From positions 3,415,066 through 3,479,065 of the forward strand of contig JANPWX010000010.1 in assembly GCA_024734555.1 (NCBI GenBank): a stretch of DNA of 64,000 nucleotides. The letters run 5' to 3'. Source of the DNA: Trochalopteron elliotii (lineage: Eukaryota; Chordata; Aves; Passeriformes; Leiothrichidae). The notes beneath the pieces were generated by a model. That model was not told where the DNA came from. It did not search any database and was given only the letters and a program-made list of their open reading frames with translations. Both the position numbers and the translations under genes were made by a program. This document shows, in pieces, positions 12,073 through 23,340 of this stretch (its first letter is position 1; each line of letters opens with the position of its first letter).

Positions 12073-13682
12073 CCTAAGTGTTGAAAGCCCAAGATTTGTT
12101 ACAGGATTCATAGCACTCTTGATGTGTTCCTCTGCCTGCTGGCTTGTGGTTGTCTTCTCCTAGGTTTTTACTTGGAAAGTATGAGTTTAAGCTATCTAAA
12201 AAGCCTCAGAAAGCTGGTGAGCAGCATTTCTTCCTCTCATAGTCATTCCCTGAATTCATCATACAATGCCTGAAGATCTTTGCTACGACTGTCATGTAAA
12301 GAGGTTGAGGAATGGGAAAGTCTGTGTTGTGTTGTGATTGCTTAAGGGATTCCAGACAAAACACCATTTCAGTGAGAAAATAGAACATATGTGGAGATCA
12401 GGAATCTAGAATTCTTCCCTTCCTCCCAACTGAATCTTCTATACCAGAATCAGAGTCAGAGCTCTCCTTTTGGCCTTGTTAATTCTAGGATGTGTAAGTG
12501 TTCTCTGCTGGGTCTGGCTGGGAGAGGAGTCTGTGCTACTGTGCTTGGGCAGGCAGGCAGGGTGTGGGCAGGAAGCCCTGAGACCTACCTTGCACTGTAT
12601 GCATACTCTTCTCTTTGAAGGCACACTCATCTCTTGAAAAGCTCCTGCTTCTGCCTCATGTGTCATGGCATGGGTCGGAGCAGTGTGTGCCCTCTCAGAC
12701 TGCTGGTTCAATGCATGGATAGCTTGAGCACTCAGCTGGGTATTCCAAGATCCCCCAAGACTGTCTTCCCAAGGACCAAGCAGTCCTAACATCTCTGGTA
12801 TCACCCAAGAAACCCTCTGTTAGAACAGTGGTCATTGGTCTTAGTAGAAGCAGGACACAAAACCTGAGCAACACACAGGTGTGTTGGACACAGGCCAGTT
12901 GGAAGATGGACACCCAAGTTCAAGAAAGAAACCAAAAACCTCTTGTAAGTTCATCTGATGGTCTTGAAAAACTGAGGATGTACATTTATTACAGAAACTT
13001 AATAGGAAACTAAAGCTACATTCAATGCAGAGGATCCCTTACTTTATCTGAGTTGATTGTCTACTGAAGTATCTAAACTTGGGGCCAACCACCTCAACCA
13101 GAGCCCTGCTGGAAGGCACTTTAGCTCCCTTTTCACACATGCATGCAGGTTTCCTTGCTGAGGAAATCAGCACAGGAAGAGTAGAGGAAGAGGTGCAGCT
13201 GGGTCTCCTTCCTACACACATTTAGGAGTGAGAAATGCTGCCTGTTTCTACTATTTTGCTGTTTCCCGATGCCCATCTCACACTCCAACCATTTCAGAAT
13301 GCAATTAATAAGTGACCTTCTGCTAAAAATCCCTCTTCCTTCCACACCCTTTTCCAGGTATGGATTTGGGGAGCAAGCTTGGGCATCCAGGCATTAACTA
13401 ATTTGCACTTAGAAGTGTAATCCTCTGTTGGATCCCTGCTTCATTCAGTATGTAAATTGTTCTACTCTTTGTCCTCAAGGAGATTATTAGAACACTATCT
13501 TGGTGCACCCATACAACACGAACAGGACAGCAGCTGGTGAAAGGCCAAGTTGTGTAGCACAAATTGTTAGCCAGTGTCTCCCGGATGAAGGTTATAAGGG
13601 TTTTCATTTGCTTTGAATACTTCAAATATTTTGTGGTTGTTACATGCTCTTTTCTTAAGTGTCCCATACAGGACCACTGTTT
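12073..13682. other. Anonymous DNA
   Basis: No recognised repeat or exon in 1.6 kb. The minus frames at 12439-12804 and 13133-13345 are not supported by any motif. Confidence 0.5.
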
Positions 13683-13720
13683 ATATGTGTATATATATAT
13701 ACACACACACACATATATAG
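13683..13720 (+). repeat. (TA)n(CA)n compound microsatellite
   Basis: An alternating pyrimidine-purine tract (TGTGTA, TA5, CA7, TA3). It can fold on itself and is the sole basis of the 'YIYIHTHTYI' type open frame here. Confidence 0.93.
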
Positions 13721-15725
13721 GTGAAGAGACAAATTATTTGTGGTTTCTTTCATTAGCAACAAGAAAATAGGTAACAGATCTTTAAACTTAAAACTAAAAT
13801 GAAAAATCCATTATGCAGCAAAGAGTTTTGAATAATATCTTTCAGACTAACTCCAAGAAAGGCAAACAAGTCCCCTTATTTTTTAAGTGATCCAAAGCCC
13901 TGAACATCTGTCCCAAAATATTCAGGCTCCATGCAGCCAGCAAGAAAAGGACTGGAGGTTAAGGGCTTAACCTTCCTGAAGAAACTGTACTTGGCCAAAA
14001 ACTACTTTGGCTCAAAGGCTCACTGGGGGATGGGCAAAGTTTCAGCCCAGAGCAGAAACTGATGCCAGTAGCTTGCTCAGATGCAACATTTTAACTGGAG
14101 TTTTTTTGAGGGAGGGTTGTTTTTGTTTTTCTATTGCTTCTCTTTGCAAAGTTGAAACTTTTCAGTAACACTCTGTTTCATTCTTTCATATAGATTATCA
14201 GACAGACCCTTAAGAAAATCAAACAAACAAACAACATGAATTCAGAGTCAGCAAGTTTGTAATGAAAGGTGGAGCGGTGACCTCTTGACAAAACTTCAGC
14301 TGAGATTTTGGCAGAACTAAAAATAAAGAGCTGTTTTCCTTATTTGCTGCCAGCATTTTTAAGTTTCCACCGGCTTCACTGGGCACCAAACAGGCATTAA
14401 ATGTGGACAGTATAATTTCCAGCACCATGCATGGTGTATGGTTCCCCTGACAAGGCTGTGTTTGTGGAAAGTATTGTGCCTCGTGGTCTTTAACTAAACA
14501 CACGTGAAGATCACACAGGTGAGTTTATTCATCAAGTCTGGGATTACTTCAGCTGTCACCATGGAATAAAAAGATAAACAGAACTAATAAAGTAATGAAC
14601 CTTAAAAAATCTTCCCAAGACTTCAGCCCATCTATAATTTGCACAGTGATTTAGCAGAAACTGCACTTGTAGGGGCAAGGAATATGGGGCTCTGAAGCCA
14701 GTTATTTGGCTTCATAATAAGGTTGGCAGATGTCTCTCCATGTGTCTAAGTTAATGTCTATCTAAAGGCACCACTAAGTCTGTCTGATAGCAAAAGAGGG
14801 TATCATTGAGGGGTCAGAACCTCAGAGTTGCAGTGTCTTACTCTCTCCATAGTTTTAAGTTGTTTATTGAAACCCAGACTTTGTTTCCTGGTCCAGCTCA
14901 GATGTAACCAAGTGCAACCCACCCCTCTGACCTTGTGAAATTTCCATTATTTATATCTTGAAGAATTAACTTCAATATGGGACACAGAACTGTCTCCTAG
15001 GCTAAATCTTATAAACTCCATGATTTCTTTTATGCCTAATCCACACCCATCTCCCACACCACCTTGAATCCCACCCAAATTAAGGGAATGGTTTCTTTAT
15101 CCAAAACCCATGAAGTCCCCAAGAGGACTCACAATATCTGTGATGTTATGTCTATGTGGTTATACCAAGTTTATGTTCTTTCCTGCTTTACAGTAGTGGA
15201 GGGAATTTGCTCAGGGACTTCAGTCTACAAAACACCAGCAGGCACCTCTAGTCTGCATTAACATTCAGAGTGAAGGCAAAGGTGCTGAAGAATAATAGCA
15301 AGATGATTGTTCCATAGTGTAGTGCTCTCAAAGGAATCCTGGGGAGGACAAAAGCTGCTTTGCCAGGGAACTAGAGATTCACAGCTGGAGGGGATTGACT
15401 CACATATAGAAACTGAAGGGCTGAATAGAGTCTAAAACTAAATAATAATAAAAGTCATTGGCCTTTTTTTGATAGGGGAAATTAATTTCTGCTCGGGCTG
15501 AGTGGAATAAGTGGGTTGGAATAATCATAAGATGTGGCTGTTGATTATATTAACTAGTGTATTGGGTCAGTCAGGAAATACCAGCTCTGCTTCAATTACA
15601 TAAATGGGGAAAAAAATGATTCAGGGTTCTTGTTAAGCAGCAGAGGGAGACAGTCAGTGATGTATCATACTTTCATCCCTGCACACCAATGTAATTTGCT
15701 CAATGGGTAAGTAACCATGTAAAGT
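13721..15725. other. Anonymous DNA
   Basis: Two kilobases without a recognised repeat. Short T-runs and CAAA runs only. Confidence 0.5.
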
Positions 15726-16177
15726 GAGTCCAGAGGAGGCCACAAGGATTCTCCAAGGAATGGAGCTCCTCTGCTCTGGAGACAGACTGATATGTGAGGG
15801 AGTTCAACCTGAAGAAGAGGAGGCTTTAGGAAGACCTCAGAGCACCTGGCAGTGCATAAAGGGCCTCCAAGAAACCTGAAGAGAGACTTTGGAAAAGGCC
15901 CTGGAGGGACAGGACAAGGGGGAATAGCTTCCCACTCCCAGAGGGCAGGGTTGTTCGGGGTATTGGGCAGGAATTCTCCGCTGTGAGGGTGTTGAGGCCC
16001 TGGGACAGGTTGCCTAGAGAAATTGTGTCAGCCTCATCCCTGGAAGTGCTCAAGGCCAGGTTGAGCAGTTTTTGGAGCAATCTGGTCTAGTGGAAGTTGT
16101 TCCTGTCCACTGCAGGAAATTTAGAACCAAAGATCTTTTAGGTCCCTTCCAACCCAAACCACTGTTAGTCTATGATT
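15726..16177 (+). mobile_element. CR1 LINE 3' end (~450 bp)
   Basis: Extends further 5' than most copies: GTCCAGAGGAGGCCACAAGG, CTCTGCTCTGGAGACAG, GGCCCTGGAGGGACAGGAC, TTGGGCAGGAATTCT and GTTCAAGGCC-like blocks, then a degraded terminal TAGTCTATGATT. The reading frame of the ORF2 C-terminus is already lost at the 5' edge. Confidence 0.95.
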
Positions 16178-17087
16178 AGTATTTCTATTTCATGTCCAAT
16201 CTCAGTGCTTTAGGTTTTTGTTTCTAGACCAGTTCTTTCCTTATTTCTCCAGATTCACACGAGTACAGTCCATGGGAATCAAAGTATTTCTTGAAGTAAA
16301 TCTGGTGAAGCATCAAGGGAAACTGGTGCAGTTATTAGTCCTCCTGACTCAGTCTGTAAGAAATGCAATCAATATGGCACTGTCCTGCATGTTATCCAGT
16401 GTGGATATGTGGATAGAAATAACTACTAATGACCAAGCAGATTGGTTGCTTCCTCTGCTGCACCAGGAAACCAACACAACACAAGGTTCATTCTCATTTA
16501 CCAAAATCTTGGTTATCCTGGAGCTTTCCCTCCCGGTGTATCTAGGAACTGTGAAAAACATGGCATTGTCTTGGCCATTAAAAGTTGGGCATTGGGTACT
16601 TACTGAATTCCACGCCTAACTGCCTCCCTCTCCACAATACAGACCAAAGCTGCAGATTACCTTTGCTCAAAAGATTACTCTAGACCTGTCTCTTTTCTTA
16701 GCACCATTTCTTTCACTTTCTGCCTTATAAATGCTGCATGCTTCTCACAGCAAATAACATAGGTATCTGTGTGCCGCATTACATAGGGCACTGGCTTCTT
16801 TTCTCCAGCCCTTTAGTCCTATTTCACCACTGTAAAGTCTTATGAACTTCTTTTTCTCTCTCTTGCAGTGTTTGCTTTTGGCCTGGAATAGCTGGGGAAT
16901 TTACACTTAAAAATTAATTATCAGGAAGCCTACGCATTGATTTGTAAATGTCAGAGTCTTCTAATCTGAAAGACAAATCTTATCTGGTGTGTGGCAATAA
17001 TGTGCAGGGGTTTCTGGTCAACACATTTTTCTTTGTCCTTTCTCAAAGTCACTTCTGATTCCAGGGCTTTATGCAAAATGTTGAGTT
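16178..17087. other. Anonymous DNA
   Basis: Includes an open frame of 133 codons on plus (16218-16619) without a domain I recognise. Codon content is unremarkable and the frame is probably fortuitous. Confidence 0.5.
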
Positions 17088-17280
17088 TCATAGAATCATA
17101 GAATGGTTTGGAAAAGCTGGTGTTGGAAAAGACGTTAAAGATCATCTAGTTCAACTCCCCTGCCATGGGCAGGGACACCAGGTTGCTCCAAGCCCCATTC
17201 AGCCTGGCCTTGAACACTTCCAGGAGTGGAACAGCCTGTGCCAGGGCCTCACCACCCTCACAGGGAAGAATTTCATCATA
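17088..17280 (-). mobile_element. CR1 LINE 3' end
   Basis: Well-preserved antisense start TCATAGAATCATAGAATGG, then CCTGCCATGGGCAGGGACACC and CCAGGGCCTCACCACCCTCA. Two short internal gaps are visible: 'ttccactagac' and 'cagccacagcttctctgggca' are missing. Confidence 0.94.
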
Positions 17281-17496
17281 TAAGCTCCCCTTCAGTTCCC
17301 TGTAAGAACAAGAGGGAGGATCAGTGAGGGCCCAGAGGGATTTGACTGCCTCAAAATACATCAAAACAATATTGTTGGGGGGGCAGGTGGATGACATAAA
17401 TTTGTACCTTTGCCTACACAGCTGCTGGTGCTCTCGTGCTGCACTGCAGCTGAGTGCCTTGGCTGGCTGCTGAGCTGCTGAGCTCTGTGGTGGTAA

Positions 17497-18017
17497 TGTT
17501 GTCAGAATTATTTTCGCTTTTATATATTCTCTATATTCTTTACACATATATTTGTAGCTCTGTAGCCTATTATTGTATTTGTAGCTGGTCCCAATACTTC
17601 TCCCTACCTTTTTCCTGGGCAGAAAAACATATTCCAGACCTCCAAGCCCTGGGGGGGTACACAGCCCCTGTGGTATCTTTGTTCTTCCTGGGAACCAAGG
17701 TTGAAACCAGCTGTTTGAGACACATTTTCATAAACAAAGTTTAGTTCCCATCTGGCGAGGAAGGATTTAGAAAGGGGCTGAACTGGGAAGGAATTGCCTC
17801 AATACTTGTGCTCCTAATTGGTGACTTTTTGTCAATCATGCTAATTTGCTAAACTTTTAAATCTGTTTTCACCCTGGTGGGAGTGGGCACTTAGGCATTT
17901 CCCATATCTGGCCCTTGGAGGCCTCCAGTAAAGACCAGTCTTTGTATTACCTCCCAGACTAATATTATCTCGAAAGTGTGTTTTTTCATTTCTAGGTTCT
18001 TTAAGGCATCAGTATCA
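17497..18017 (+). mobile_element. LTR fragment, copy B of a local pair
   Basis: Better preserved than copy A at 10990-11466. It starts TGTTGTCAGAATTATTTTCG and ends at ggcatcagtatca, with TATATATTCT promoter-like text near the left and 'caatcatgctaatttgct' in the right half. An 8-bp direct match TGTGGTGG lies at 17486-17493 and 18023-18030, a few bases outside each end, and may or may not be a target-site trace. Confidence 0.62.
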
Positions 18018-21000
18018 TCTCTTGTGGTGGTTTCCAGGCTGTTAATGAGCAGGCACCCAAAAAACAGACTCTCAGACACACCCTGGGGATGTCTCCATCT
18101 TGCACACATTGAGATCACACATTGATGAAGTCTTTGTCTGGAGGTTGTGCAACTGTCCTTGCAGCAACTGGAGTCCACTCTCATCCCATTCTCTTCTTGT
18201 GCAAGTCAATGGAGCTGGACACTGATGGAGAAGTGTGATCGTAACTGAGCCAAGCAGTGTCACCAGGATGTACTCTTAGGTGTCTCTTCACCCATGACAC
18301 TTGTGACACTCATGGCACCACTCACTGCACTGCACTGTTGACTATTTTGACATTGGGTGATGTGTGAGCAACAGTGCCCTGAAGCCTGGGAGAAGAGATG
18401 AAGTGGCAGAGCAAGGATTTGACAGAGGCTGGGCTTGAAATGAGCAAAAGTGATCAATTCTGAAATCCTAATCCTACTGATGTGATTTTCTAGTAGATTT
18501 TTTGAGACAGCTTCTAAGCTCAATTTTGCATAATACTGGTAAAAAAAAGTAGTAGAGGTTCTTTGCTTTGCTCAAATTACCCCTGAACTCAGTTTTCTGA
18601 ATCTAGTGTTTGGCTATATGTTCTGAGGTGAAATCCACATGTATTGCCTGACAGATATGGGTTTTGGTAACCCAGATGTTTTCAGAGTTTTCTTAGCTGT
18701 AATTAGGTACTGAGGACTTGTGGCCTAAGAAGGTTTAGAACTATTTCAAATTATCTTCCCCTAAATTGTGATAGTAATTTCTGAGAAGGGCAAGACATAC
18801 TTGAAAACCCACTTCTACCTTTGTGCGTGGGTAGAGGTTTGTATGAGTCTAAGCTGGTCTCAGTCACCACGATCCCCCTGCCTGCAGATCTGGAGGGTAA
18901 AAAGTCCCCCAAACCTGCTTGTGCCACCACAAGCGATGCCACTCGGAGATATGATGCAATGTTTCCTCCAGCAGCAAGGTCTCCATTGCATAGACTGCTT
19001 CCATTTCTTCATTTCCTCTGCCTTAGCCTGACATCGTCTCCTGCTCTCACTCCTACCTAGCGACCTTTGCATCCTCAAAGCGCTTTCATTTTAGTTAATT
19101 TTATCAGTACTTCAGTTTGCAAACCTGTTGTGAGAACATCTCATTTCTGTGTCTGGTGGAAACTGGGCCTTGTTCACAAAAAAGGGGCTAAAGTGTCATA
19201 TTGCAGCATCACACAAAATTAACTGCTGATGAAGCTCACAAATTTACAGGTCTGAAGGCAATAAACACTTAAACTCTTCATTCCCAAAATCTGTAAGGGA
19301 TTTTGAAGGCTTGAGCATGGGATGGATTCACATTAAGCTTTGCAGAGAGGTCAGGTTTCTTAAGATGTTGTTCCAAATTTGGCTGAAACTGAACATAAAG
19401 AAACACCATTTCTATCTAGGAGTTGTCTTATAGTCAGTGATAAGCAGAATCTATCAGGTAGGAGCCTACAGAGCATTAAAAGGTTAAACAAAGGACACTG
19501 TGATGTCCTAAGCTGAATTCTTCTGCCTAGGAGAGGTCTTCTGCTATTCAGACTGTGAGGGGACTGGATATCTGGGATGTGTCTGCAGTAGGATGTGCCA
19601 GTGAGTGATAGTTTCTTCCCAAGATTTTTTTGGTGTCAAGATAAATCATCTTGTGCAAGTCTTTGGAATAATGAAAATAAAATTGTTCCTTCTTACTTCA
19701 TTTTCCCGGGATGTGCTCCCACCGCAAGACCAGAAGAAAACAAGTCACCTAAGGAAGCCATTGATAATTTCACCTCAAATTGGCGAAAATTGCTCAAAGT
19801 GAGGCCTGACACATTTGTTGCAACAACTTGCCACAAGATTTTTGCCTGCTTTTTCCTCTTTTAAGGATTTTTCTCTTCATATTTCACATTCAGCCTGTTA
19901 CAGCTCACTTTGTTACTTGCCATTTTGATGCCACTATAATTCCTTGGAGGTACATGTGATTTGTATGGCTGCTGGAGTAAAGACACTCTAATCTGCAGGG
20001 CTTGATGCAATGATTGATTTGAACCCAACTGTTTTCCTACTGGAGCATACCATATATTCATATCTCATGGTGATGGATAAGGGTGTCAACAGTGTTTGGG
20101 GATAATACCCGGGTGCAGGTCACCCTTGAGGGGAAGGGATGGGAGGGAGCCTCAGGACACATCATCTGACACAATGACAGCGATTGCAGTTCAATCATAG
20201 CAGATCATGCTGTACGTGTCTGCAGTTGATGCACAACTTAAGAGCTCTGTTTGGGTTTGCTCTGAGGAGCTGGGAGCTTTCAGACACCAGGAAAGGATAC
20301 CAGATGCCTTGGAGATGATGACCAGCAATTTTGACTCAGCTTGACGTGAGTGAGAAGAACAGAGATAGGAGCTCTCTTCCAAAGCCCTTGTGAGTGATGA
20401 TGGGCTCTGGAATGTGCTGTGCATCTTAAGATGACTAGGTGGCAAGCACAGTCTTTCCATCACCTCCAGCCCACTCTGGATGAGGCCCAGGACGTATCAT
20501 CATGGCTGTGGTGTGTGGCATGGTCCCACTGTATACATGACTCTGTTATCAAATAATGTTTCTTTTAAGGATGTAGCCAATTGTGCAGCAAGACTGCGGA
20601 ATTACAGGGAGCAGACAATGTAAGCTGGTTAATCATTTTAAACCACACATTCCTCCCCCCACTTTTCTTTTGAGTTTAATTTTTAAAATGGTCTGTAAGG
20701 TTTCTTGCCAAATACCAGTTCGTCACTTTTTTTGGTGAAACTTTCACAGCTGGGGACTTTCCATGGTTATTTGGAAAAAGTGATGCAAATTGTAAATCAT
20801 GTCTTAATTTGACTTAAAATATCTAAGCCTCAGACAACATGTCATCATACTGAAGTTAATACACATGCTCAGAAACTCAGCAGGCATCCTTTGAAAACTC
20901 TCACCTGCAATAGAAGTCCCATTTATTTTTATAAAAAATAGTTGAATTCTATAGCTGATCCTAAAATGACATAATTAAATTTATGCATCAGATAAATCTT

Positions 21001-21193
21001 TTTTCTCCTTCTTGACTGATAACAGAACCATACAAGAGAATAACTGAGGAGGAATAAATGGCTGTTGAACAATTTTAATGGTATTTCAATAAGCAATAAT
21101 GGTAAGTTAGCTACATTTCTTTTTGATTTGTTGGTCTGATAGAGAAAAAGCATTGCCTGGAGTTCAAAACCTATATCTCCAGCTACATACAAA
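18018..21193. other. Anonymous DNA
   Basis: Over 3 kb without a recognised transposon, the longest such stretch in the first third. No exon could be supported. Frames at 18072-18523 and 18751-19078 lack known motifs. Confidence 0.5.
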
Positions 21194-21679
21194 GTCATGG
21201 AGTCATAAAATTATTTAGGTTGCAAGAAACCTTAATGATCATCCTGTTCCAATGCCCTGCCACGGGAAGGGACACCTTCCACTAGACCAGGTTGCTCCAA
21301 GACCTGTCCAACCTGGCCTTGAACATTTCAGGGATGGGGCTGACACAGTTTCTCTAGGCAACTTGTGCCAAGGCCTCAACATCTTCATAGCCAAGAATTT
21401 ATGCCCAGTATCCCATCAAACCCTGCCCTCTACCAGTGGGAAGCCATTCCCCCTTGTCCTGTCCTTCCAGGCCCTTGTCCAAAGTCTCTCTCCAGATCTT
21501 TTGGAGCCCCTCTATGCACTGGCAGGTGGTCTGAGGTCTCCCTGGAGACTTCTCTTCTCCAGGCTGAACACCCTCACTTTCCCAGCCTGTCTCCAGAGCA
21601 GAGGAGCTCCAGTCCTTGGAGCATCCTTGTGGCCTCCTCTCTGCTGGAGCACTTGCCAGTGAAGACCAAGACAAAACAT

Positions 21680-22750
21680 CATTTTATATTTACCCTTCTC
21701 CACATCCTGGGTAACCAAGTCTCCCATCTCCTTATGAAGAGGCATACACTTTTCCTAGTCTTTCTTTTATCACCAAAATATCTTTAGAAGCTTTCCTTGT
21801 TGCCTTTGGCATCCCTGGCCAGATTTAATTCTACTAGGGCTATAGCTTTCCTAGCTGATCACTGGCTACTCAGACAGCTTCTTGGCATTCCTCCCATGTT
21901 ACCTTTCCTTGCTTCCATCCTCTGAAGGCTTCTTTTTTTGTGTTTGAGTTTTTCCAGGTATTCCTTGTTCATCCATGTAAGCCTCCTAGTGTTTGTGTCT
22001 GAATTTGTCTTTGCTGGGATGCAGTGCTCCTGAGCTTGGAAGAGATGATCCTTGAATATTTAAATGCCTTCTTAAGCCCCTCTTCCCTCTGGGGCTTTAT
22101 CCCATGAAACTCTTCCAAGCAGATCCCTGAAGACACCAAAGACTGCTCTCTTGAAATCCATGACAATGAGTTTACTGTGTGCCCTCCTCTCTGTAAGGCT
22201 CTTGAGCTCCATCCAATACTTCATGGTCACTGCAGCCCAGGCTGTCCTTGAGCTTCCAATTCCCCACCAGCTTCTTTCTCATTGTGAGTGAGAACCAGGT
22301 CCATCATAACACCTTTCATCCTTGGCATCCCTATGACTTGAAGAAGGAAGTTATTATCAACATTTTCTAGCAACCTCCTGGCTTATGCCCTACCGTGATG
22401 TCCCTCAAACAGGTATTGGTGTGGTTGAAGTTCCCCATGTGAACCAGGGCTTGAACATGTGGCTACTTCTATCTTTAGATGATCTTATCCACTGGTTCTT
22501 CCTGCTCAGGTGGCCTGTAGCAGAGCCCCACTGCAATGTCACCTGTCCCTTTCTCTCCTTTGATCCTGACCCATGAGCTCATCCTCATCCATCCCCAGGC
22601 AGAGCTGCATGCACTCCAGCTGGTCATTGACAACACCCACTGCTGTCTGTCCTTCCTAAAGAGTCTGTATCCCACCATCCCCACACTCCTGGCATAGCAG
22701 CCATCCCACCACATCTCCATGGTCCTGATAAGTTTGGGGTGCTGCATGTG
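21680..22750 (-). pseudogene. CR1 ORF2 endonuclease and linker remnant
   Basis: ORF2 of CR1 encodes an APE-type endonuclease followed by reverse transcriptase. The best frame (minus, 22475-22747) shows a TMEMWWDG-like block near its N-terminus, in which the presumed catalytic Glu is kept. It continues with VGYRLFRKDRQ, then WVRIKGEKGTGDIAVG and LCYRPPEQEE. Further downstream, in shifted frames, are a W-K-Q-G type linker block and GDLVTQDVEK (within 21512-21745). Frameshifts and stops interrupt it, and the palm domain is missing, so it cannot mobilise itself. Confidence 0.85.
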
Positions 22751-22949
22751 TGTGCATGTCTCCTCTTATGTTCCCCATTCTGTGTGCATTTGCACAGAGG
22801 CATTTCAGCTGACTTAGTGGCTGGAGCAGCTTTGTACGGGTGCTCTTCTGCTGACCTGTCATCCCTCTCCAGGTACTGGGAATGTGTTGCTGTCCTTGGC
22901 ATCAAACTGGTAGCAATGGGATGGATTGAGGTTTCAGCAACTTCAGTTT

Positions 22950-23340
22950 ACAGCCCTCCTCACCAGGTTGGCCAACTTATAACCAAAATTGCATTTTTCC
23001 TTTTCTGACAGAAGGACCCCATCAGGCCCCAGCAGAGAAGCTTTCTCAAAGCAAGTCCCACATTCTAAATAACTGAATCCCTGGCTGTGGCACTAGTCCT
23101 GTAAGGATTTGTGGACTCCTCAGATTCAACCCCTTCAACTCCTCAGATTTCAAACCCCTTCCCTTTGACCAGGAACATCCAGGAAGAAACTATCTGCACT
23201 CCCAAGTCTCTTACCACCACACCCAGGGCCCTGCAATCCTTCTTGATACTCCCCATACTTCTCCTGGCTCCATCCCTGGTGCTCACATGAAATAATGGCC
23301 ACGGATAACAGTCAGTGTGCTGTACAAGTCTCTGGGAGAC
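22950..23340 (-). pseudogene. CR1 ORF1 SGNH-esterase remnant
   Basis: CR1-group LINEs are known to carry an SGNH-type esterase in ORF1. On minus, 23272-23291 reads FHVSTRD where the family block is HVGTND-like. Around 23001-23030 it reads LLGPDGVLLSE where the family has D-G-V-H. The presumed catalytic His is therefore Leu and the Asn of the oxyanion block is altered. The region is a decayed, non-catalytic remnant. Assignments rely on recalled family motifs. Confidence 0.72.

Larger units (their letters stand above)
21194..23340 (-). mobile_element. CR1 LINE copy lacking reverse transcriptase
   Basis: Read on the minus strand from 23340, this keeps an ORF1 esterase remnant, the ORF1-ORF2 junction, the ORF2 endonuclease, the post-endonuclease linker and then the 3' UTR with the terminal repeat at 21194. 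The linker stops at about 21680, just after a DLVTQDVEK motif. The next bases (about 21655 downward) are the 3'-terminal ~460 bp, so the whole reverse-transcriptase domain is absent. Correct order and orientation favour one internally deleted element over two neighbours. Most CR1 copies are 5'-truncated, so keeping ORF1 is rare. Confidence 0.85.

Noticed and set aside
17486..18030. TGTGGTGG at both sides as a target-site duplication of LTR copy B
   Set aside because: The 8-mers are not adjacent to the proposed ends, and 8 bp is not a usual ERV duplication size.
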